Positions 55,991-64,000 of a DNA stretch of 64,000 bases are shown in pieces. Origin of the DNA: Anarhynchus alexandrinus (lineage: Eukaryota > Chordata > Aves > Charadriiformes > Charadriidae); contig VUYV01000156.1 of the NCBI GenBank assembly GCA_008711295.1, positions 1,860,516 to 1,924,515 of the forward strand, read 5' to 3'. Below the pieces are notes generated by a model. It searched no databases, was not told where the DNA came from, and was given only the letters and a program-made list of their open reading frames with translations. Position numbers and translations under genes: made by a program. Positions within the stretch are counted from its first letter, which is position 1, and the number at the start of each line of letters is the position of its first letter.

Positions 55991-58900
55991 GTGGGACACC
56001 AGTGAGGGGGGGCTCTTATCTAAAAGAGGGTGTGAGGGTTTTGCAATCTCACTAGGAATAAAAAAGTACATACACGCGGACATCTCGCACAAGCCCAGAC
56101 CAAAACACCACGTGGGCCCATTACAGGCTTCACGGCACATGGGAGCTCCCTTCCTCCCGCTGGTGAGCAGCACGCTCACCGCCGCACGGCACAAACCAGT
56201 AGGCCGTTTTGGGCAAAGTTAAAACCCAGCACAAGTAATCAGCAGAACTGATTCTGCAGCCTCAATTAGTTCTGGAAGACAGGCCACCACCACCATCAGC
56301 ACTTCTGATATAACCGGGGAGAGAATGGAAATGTCTTTCTGGAAAACAAGGAGTCAGTGAAAACCGGTGTCTCATGGGGCTGCTAAAAAAAAAGTGGACG
56401 TTTATGCGTGCAGATTGCTGAATAAGAGGAGCTATGGCAAAGAGCCATCTAGACAGACTCAGATGACGTTAATGGGCTACGGCTAGGGAAAAGAGGCATA
56501 AACGGAAAGCAGCAGAACTCAGACTTTCTGTGCACAAGAGAAACTTGACAGATGCAGAGACTGCTCATACTGTACATGGGAAGAAAGCTTTAAGAGGTCC
56601 CCTGGACTGGGAAGCGGATCATAGGAAGTCAAGTCTGTGTGGCTGGAAATGTTTATTCTCAGGGCCCCTAATCCCTTTGCCCAACATCATTTCTAGGCTC
56701 ACACAAAGGCCTAGAATGAAGGGTACAAGCTTGGCAACCGTTCTCGGGGCATGCAAAAAGACTTGGCTTACACGTCTGAGTGCCCAGGGCCGGACCGTCC
56801 AAACCAGGATGTGGAAGGAGGACAAGAGAAGCAGAAAAGAAAAATAAGTAGGAGACAAAATGAGAAATGGAAAGTGAAGGGTAAAGGGCTGACAAGAAAT
56901 AGCCCAAGTGGATTAGAAAGATGGGGCTGTTTCCAGAGGCTCGGTTGTGGCTCCCACAGACAGCGAGACAGAGGCAGGAAGGGCCACGTCTACCTGCTGA
57001 CATGGCCTTCACACCAACGCTCCCCACGTGTTTTATTCTGCAGCAGCTTCCACTGTTAACTAATCCGAGTGCTCCAAGAGAAGCACTTCTCGATCATCTT
57101 GGAGTCTGCATGAGTGGAGCCTACGGCACTTCTGCCTTCCCCGGGGCTGGTTGTGTGCAGCGTCTCTTCTCCTCCAAGATCACTATCAGTACTCTCTATG
57201 TGCTCGTGGGGGCAATCAGCAGAAAGACCGTGGAGCTTGACATTAAAGCAGTGTTTAGGAACAATTTGGTGATTACGTCTGCTGGGGGACACCAATGACT
57301 CGCTTCAGGGGGTTAGTAATAGGATTCCAGAAGATAAATTCATCACTGTATACTTAATAAAATCCTCTGCATAATAGGATCCACCGGGAACTCTAAGTGG
57401 CTCACGCATTGGGCCAACAGGGTAGGGGTATTCCCATATGCGCTGCCAGAGGAGTCAAAATGCTGCAGTGAGAGTACAAGGTTGACACACGTGAAACAGA
57501 CTCCAGCTGTGCTAGCACGAACCTCTGCTGGTAACAGGCTGATGGGAGACTACAGCTTCATACCAGTGGGGTTTTGCATCAGCAAACAAAGAAAATCAAT
57601 GCTTTATATATCTGACAAAGACAAATTTTACAATGGGGGTTGCTTACACCTCCAATTATGCAATTTATCACCTTAATAGAAAGCAGATTCTTCTGCCACT
57701 GAGCAGGCACAGAAGGGAGTTCTGGAAAAGGCTTCTAATTGCTCTCTTTTTCTTTGGAGCAACAGCCAGCTTAGGTTTTTCAGCTGAATAAGGTAGAGTC
57801 TGATGTTAAGCAGATACGCATCCCAGAATGACAACTAATAGGGACCTTGTGACTTGGAGAGATGTGTTTCTTAGGTATTTCACCCTTGCCAGAGAATGGT
57901 CATTTCCCAATCGTTACATTTAAACAATTCTTTAACTGATCGTACAGTCTCCTCAAATGAGAACACTGTACAGTAATTCTAAAATGGGCAAGGCCAAAAT
58001 GCTCTGCCTGGTATCTCACTATAAGGTAGCCTTAATCCCCAAAACCGGACACCAATTGGGGTTGATCAGAGATTGAGCTTTTACAGCCAAGGTGGGGAAA
58101 TAACTGGCATGGACTAAGCATTTGTGAAATTCAAAAGCCTCACTGCAGCATGCTCTTGCATGCTGTTCCTCTCCACTTCCATTCTCCCTCTGGGCATGGG
58201 GTAACAGCAGTGCCGGATCCTACACGATGCAGTGGAGCTGTATCCAGACGATCAGCCATGCATATTCATAACATCTGTACTCACGACAGCCAGCAGTACG
58301 CACTTTTCGAGAGCCAGCATCCCTCCTCATGTGCACGCTCTCGCTCTTGAATGCCAGCAAAGGTTTCCTGGTTCATTGAATGTATTTTGGGGGTGGGGGA
58401 AGGCAGCTTCAACAGATCGTTTCTGAGCACACACACACAGAGAAATACTTTCTGTGTAGGAAGTGCAGAAGTTAGCTTACAGTGATGCAACACTGTGTAA
58501 GCATTAAGCTCTTTCCGTATGTAAGTTCTGGTTTATAGGTATGGACGATGTAACTGCTGTACGTGTAGGCAGGACAGTAGCATAACAGGGGATGAATACT
58601 TTCAGGACCTACCGAAATGATCCAGTGGCTGTAAATTGCACTTTATCTCCACTTGCATTAAGCCCCTTTATCATTTCCTCAGAATCCACTGGTATTCCAC
58701 AACGAGGACTGAAAATCTACTGATTTATGCACGAACACAAGTTTCCCACCCAAATACAGCAGGTGCCCCATCAACATTCAAAGTTGCCCTTCCCTTCTCC
58801 CTCAAAGGCGAGGCTGATGTGCCAGTACCACCTCCAGCTTTTTCCTTTGTGTGGCATGCTTTTGAGAATAAGAAAGGAAGCAGCTGGAAATATTCTCCTC

Positions 58901-61900
58901 CTGTACATTATCTGTAGGCAGAAAGAAGGAACGGATTTGCTTTTAGGTAATTATTTCCTGGGAAAAAAAATACACTGGAATCAATATCCCTGTCAAAGCC
59001 AATTTATTTGCAGAAGGTCTCAGTCTTTTACACAGAAACTACCAAAAATCAAACCCCAAAGAAGCCAAAGCTGTGGAACAGAAGCACTGGTATCTAAGTG
59101 TCTGGAAGGAACTTTGTATCTACTACTAACTGAAAGGGAATAACCAGGAATTAATGACACAATAGAAAAACTCAAAATACACAGCAGGAACAGAGCTCCA
59201 GTGCCCTCCCGATTAATGGATTAAATCCATAGCTCTGCAGGTCTCAAGGATTTGCTGCTCATGACAGAGGCTGCCATGGGTTGTGCTTACAATCCACTCC
59301 CAGCCCTCTCTTTCCTTCCTTGTTCAGGGAAATGACAATGTTCTATAGGACCGATCATTCTTCTGTTTCATGGCAAAAGAATCACGCAAATTATGTGAAT
59401 CCAGGCAAACCTGAACAGCACCATGGCTCGACTGTCGGCTTATTCATAGTCAGTCATCTTCCTGAAAGCAAAGGCTTCAAAGGGTACACTGACTTTCAGC
59501 TGCTCATTTAAAGATCAAAGTAACATTGCTCCAGTGGAAAATCCATTTACTCAATCTCCTCCATGATCATTTAGGAGTTAGGTGTCCAGCTCTGCCTAGA
59601 AAACCTGTAAACCCAAACTTGGGTTACTCCCCTAACAGAACTGCAAATATTTTTGACCAAGTTTTGCTGGAAGGCAGAAGCAGCAACTAGCCCACCCCGA
59701 TATCCATTTCTTAGGAGTAAAACTTGTCACTCGCACAGAAAAGGCTGTTCCCGTTCCCCGTGCGAGCTGGCGCACCACCACTCCCCGTGCGCAGGCGCAC
59801 ACCCGGGAGGAGCGTGCTTCTTTCCTGGGGTGGGCTCTGCAGCACTAAATTCTCATTCCACAAAGAAAGTCACGCAAAACACACCAGCCCAGGAACACTA
59901 CAAAGTAGACCTCAGCATCGAGTCTAAGCATCATCTGGGGCTCACATATCTTTATCCCAAGTAGCCAAAATTTGGTAGCTTTCTGGACATAGTCTAAAAG
60001 GCTCCTGTGTGAAATCTCTTTAAGGAGGATGGCTGACTTGACATTTTTAGTGATGATGTAAGAAAAGAAGCCCTCATTTGAAACCACAAGCTCCTCTGAG
60101 ACGGTGACACTGAGGAGTGACTCATACCCTGGTCAAAGTCAGTCCTGGAAGAGTGAGCCAGCACGTTACAACCTGGGACCTCACAGAACCCAGAGAAGCC
60201 CTTTCTGCAGGCAAAGGAATCTGCAACTCCTGCAGCGTCGTGCTGACCTGTGCCAATCCTAACGCCGCTCTTGCTCATAAATCTGGATACCACTTCACTG
60301 GAAACTCAGTCCGGGAAAGCCTTGGCTGAGGTGGGCCTTCTGAGAACCCAAAGAGCGCTGCTCCCCGAGCTGCAGCTCTTACACAAGTTTTCTGCTTCAT
60401 TTCTTTTACTGCAATCGGGCGCAGGCCTCAGCAGAGCGCGAGGTTTTGCAGATACTGTGAGAGGTAAGTAAAACCAGAAGACTGGATCTCTTTCAGCAAA
60501 AATCCGTGTGCTGTGGAGGTCAAGTGGGGACATTTAAAGGAGATCCTCAGGAAGTATTACATTTCCCTTTTGAGTCACAAGTCCAAACAAAACAAAGCAT
60601 ATGGCCTTTTAGTGCATTCCCAAATTTCCTGCACTGGTCAGATTTCCCTGCGTTCTGCTTAATCCTATCACATTTGAACCGGACGAACCTGTATGAATCC
60701 AGTCAAGCTGACTTTCTCTAAAAAGAGCTGCTAAAGACAGAAAGAGAAAGGCAAAAAATTTATGCTCTCTTATACAAATCCAACTACTTCATGCTCAAGC
60801 ACTACGGCTGCTCACATCACGGAACACATCCTCTCAGCCACGCAGGTAATTCAGTCTGAGATGTAAGGCAGCGCTACTGCCCGAGAAGACCCAGAATCCT
60901 CAAACGAGCTCATATGGCAAGTGTTTTCCTAGCAGGTGGTGCTCAGCCTTCCTTTCCCCAAGAGAGCAAGCCTTCCTCCAGGGTATGAGGGAGTTTGCCC
61001 CGGATGCCTCACGAAGCAAGGCTACCGCCCGCAATGAGGCTGAAATCAACGAGGCAAAGGGTGGCACCGCACTAATTTGACGAGGGTTTCAATGTATAGC
61101 TACATCACAGGTCAGATTTTTGAGTCCCAGAGGTTAATCAGAGGCCCCTCAAAGACCAGCTGTTTGAAGATTAAGTATACAAGGGAACAATATGAACTGG
61201 AAAGTGTATGTCTGTGACTTCGTACGCCCAACAACAGCCAAACATCTGGGCCAGACAAAGACTGAACTTCAGTGAACTGAACAATGGTGCAAAAAGTGTC
61301 CAGGAAGACATTCTGCAGACTGAGTCAAATCTCTCACAAGTTCTCATTAAGCTGAAATCACAACACCTGCAGAACCTGAGACTTCAAGGGCAGCGGGGGT
61401 AAAAATAAAGCTTCTGTCCTGTTAGGAAATCTGGAAAACCAATCTGCCCCACTCACCTAACTCTGCACCGGCTGCTTCGCACCCCTCCTTCAGCAGCGCT
61501 CCGCAGAGGGATTCAGCACTCCTCTGCTACCCTGATCTGCTCAGCCAGGTCCTCCTAGCACATGGCCCGTATTGAGGTTTCAGTTCTATAAATTAGATCA
61601 CCCTCGAGTCTAGTACAAAACCAGCAGCGATTCCGGAAGGCACGGACCAGGATCTGCAAACGCCTCCTCAAAAAGCCGGGAAAGCATTCGTGCCGGTCTC
61701 CTGGTAAAGCAAGCGAACTCTCTGGTCCCGCACAGCCCTGAAGATGACAACACTGCTTTTGGTGTAAAGAGCATATGTCTTATAAAACAAAAAGCACTCA
61801 AGCCACAGCGAGTCTCAGCATAGTGACGATCGGGCAGATGTGCTGGGGTGCCCTGTGGAGACCCCCTCCTCCTCAGCTCAGCCTCTGGGCTGATCCCTGG

Positions 61901-62756
61901 GAATCCTGCTGGGCCCCTCCGCCACTCCAGCTGCCAGTCCCGAAACTTCTGCCAGTCCCGCCAGCGGTGCATCTGGACCTCACCCGTTCCCAACAGCACA
62001 GTACTGGGAGGGAGACTGAGGGCTGAAGCTGCACACTGGGCACTGAGTGACTCTTGGCAGCTTCCCCCGCAGTAATAATGACAATACACATTAAAACCAG
62101 CTTGAGATCAGCAAGAAGGCTCTGTGACGCTCGGCTTCGCGCAAGGGCTCAGATTAGACAACAACTTTCAAAGGAAAAGTGACCCTTTCTTTCTGCAAGT
62201 ATCCAGTCCATGAACTGCAAGGGCCTGATCTTTTTACCAGTTTCTGCGGGTAATTTTCCACTGAGTTCCTAGGAACTGACGCTGGTCTCACCTCTTTGGA
62301 GAGCAGAGGTTGGGAGCAGTCTTTTGCTTGAGTGGTTTGCAGCCTGATCAACCATTCTGTTGTTTGTAAATCCTGTGTAAAGTGTCATGGGATTTGGAAA
62401 GCTGTTTCTCACGCAGAGGCTGAATCAAAAACCAGCTTGTTTCAATTTCTTGAAAGTACATCCAGGACTCAAAAGATCCCCTAAAAGAACCCCAGAGAAA
62501 AACAGAAGGCATAATGGAGAAACAAGAGTGAAGAGGTAAACCCAGGCACTAAAAATGTTTATGAATATAGATGCACCACAGTCACCCGTTTATCTTCTCG
62601 CTGCTTGACCTTTTTGATAAGATACTGGGGTTTTTTTTGACACAAGAATAGGAGGACGCTCCTGTGAAGTTACCATCTCTGCAATACTTCTCTGCACAGT
62701 GCTTATGCAATGGGCTGTAGTCTCTTGATGATCTTCTTGTGGTACCAGTAACAAAA

Positions 62757-62786
62757 AAAGCTTAAGCTTTAAGCTTAAGCTTAAAA
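62757..62786. repeat. palindromic AAGCTT cluster
   Basis: Four AAGCTT hexamers lie in tandem or overlapping register. They include a perfect 18-bp palindrome at 62768-62785 (TTTAAGCTTAAGCTTAAA). Confidence 0.9.
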
Positions 62787-62969
62787 GCTCAGTGCCACCT
62801 TCCAATCTCTTCTCTTGAAAAAGCTCAAGAAGCGAAAGCTATTTGCTGTTTAACAGAGTAGCGGTGGTCACACCCCAAACCTGTCATTCCTGCACTTTAC
62901 CAGCAGTAGCTGCATTAACCACTAATCTAGATTATCAATTAGCAAAGCCCACCTCCGCCTGTTCCTTAC

Positions 62970-63115
62970 TTCTGGAACTCCATCAGACGTGATAAAGCTA
63001 TAAGGAATACGGTATATTCTCCTCTTAGTCTTTCCTGTTCGTGTTGCTACAGGCAGCGGATAATCCACTTCTGGCAGACTACTACATAATAAATTATTTT
63101 GAAGCAGTGGCTTCA
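62970..63115 (-). other. orphan exon-like segment (unknown)
   Basis: Acceptor: a long pyrimidine tract ending ccctcttctgtag|TGAAGCC. Donor: CCAGAA|GTAAGG. The 146 nt have one open frame (48 codons after two split bases), with a basic segment RTGKTKRRIYRIPYSF. The other two frames hit stops. It ends in phase 0, which would fit window exon 1, but this sequence is not part of TTC28 as I recall it. It could be a chance exon look-alike, an alternative exon or a fragment of another element. Confidence 0.25.
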
Positions 63116-64000
63116 CTACAGAAGAGGGAAAGGGACAGAAAATAGAAAAGCAGAGAAACAAATACCTTCTCTGCTCGCTTTCTGCAAAGCTCTGCACTTA
63201 CTGCAGCAAGTACTACTTTCGCCTCCACAGCCCGTTTCTGACATCTTAGTCAACGTTTTCAGGCATGACAAATTGCTTTAGCCTGAAGACTCTTTCCAGT
63301 TCTCATTTGTGAGGTATTTATATCCTGTCCTCATTTTCCAGACTGTTTGCAAACATAACAAGATAACTGCAGTCGCAAGATTTTCAGATTTTTCCTTTCT
63401 GAAAAATCTGGCAGCCCCAGGGACGGACCACCTCTTCATCTGGCCGAGTCCCACACAAATGCCACGGGCAGAGAAACTGCTGTGGGCTCCCTCAAGCTGC
63501 CGCTAATGAAATAATTTGATTGTTAGCACTCCATCTTGAGACTGATGATAATGCAGCACAAACGAGGAAGCAAGTGACCAGGTGACCATCACTTCAGGAT
63601 TTTCAGTGAGAAAGAGACAAAGTTGGCCCTATGAGAAATTATATTTTAAAACGCCTGAAAGCCACTTGAATGCAATGGCAAAGGCTCCCTGCTATGAATG
63701 ATAACCCATGCAAAGCTGAATTCTGCACAGAACGGAGCAGCACCCAGCCCACTGCTGTGCACCCAAGTAACTACCGATACATGAACAGAAGGGTAAACAG
63801 AAGGGGTTTCTTGGCAGCAGTTAAGATGCTGCTCAGGAAGAACCAGCAGACACAGAAAGAGCCCATTTCACTATGCAGTGTGGAAGGTCTGGGTATGCTT
63901 TCTATTTTCCCAAAGACGTGCTACAGAAACCAGAACGTAATATAAATGAGATTTTGTAAGCACGTTAGCTAACCAGAAGAGTCTACCTCACTGCATACAT

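Larger units (their letters stand above)
52068..64000 (-). other. TTC28 intron upstream of window exon 1, incomplete (at least 11.9 kb)
   Basis: No TPR-coding exon is found up to the window edge. The next upstream exon, expected to end in a sequence like KLKDRE, must lie beyond 64000. The intron holds two CpG-dense patches, an AAGCTT palindromic cluster at 62757-62786 and an exon-like segment at 62970-63115. Confidence 0.75.

Overview
The window is vertebrate nuclear DNA, most probably from a bird. The evidence is a spliced GT-AG gene with long introns, two CR1 LINE copies (the dominant retroposon of birds and other sauropsids), one ancient MIR SINE, few other repeats and introns of moderate size. 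I cannot name the species. Two single unresolved bases (3424 and 30403) mark draft sequence. The only gene I can support is TTC28 (tetratricopeptide repeat protein 28, also called TPRBK). It lies on the minus strand, so it reads from high to low coordinates. Eighteen coding exons lie between 52067 and 5987. I placed every junction by GT/AG signals and codon phase. The joined coding length is 6507 nt, exactly 2169 codons including the stop, with no frameshift or internal stop. It yields 2168 residues and starts inside the TPR array. From memory of the human protein (about 2480 residues), roughly the first 300 residues are missing, and their exons must lie beyond 64000. Layout along the protein: window exons 1-5 (52067-39671) encode about 21 consecutive TPR units, twenty of them in a regular array with a 40-residue period. 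Window exons 6-12 (39252-14274) encode the linker and a CHAT (caspase/HetF-associated) domain. Exons 13-17 (13206-8113) encode a conserved post-CHAT region and include a 24-nt microexon. Exon 18 (7611-5987) encodes a long Ser/Pro-rich disordered tail and the stop. Layout along the DNA: 1-5986 is 3' UTR plus downstream flank, with a MIR at about 4370-4562. 5987-17243 is the dense 3' exon cluster. 17244-36822 holds three larger introns with one CR1, an AT-rich hairpin, a poly-G tract and a CA repeat. 36823-44110 is a second dense cluster. 44111-51559 is a 7.4-kb intron. 52068-64000 is the lower part of an intron running off the window, with two CpG-dense patches and one orphan exon-like segment. 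Points most worth a second look: the 24-nt microexon, whose acceptor has the layout of a neural (SRRM4-type) microexon; a CHAT domain that keeps the histidine but has tyrosine at the catalytic cysteine position; CpG-dense patches 3-4 kb upstream of the first exon seen; and an unexplained segment with good splice sites at 62970-63115. I found no RNA gene, CRISPR array, virus or second protein gene.
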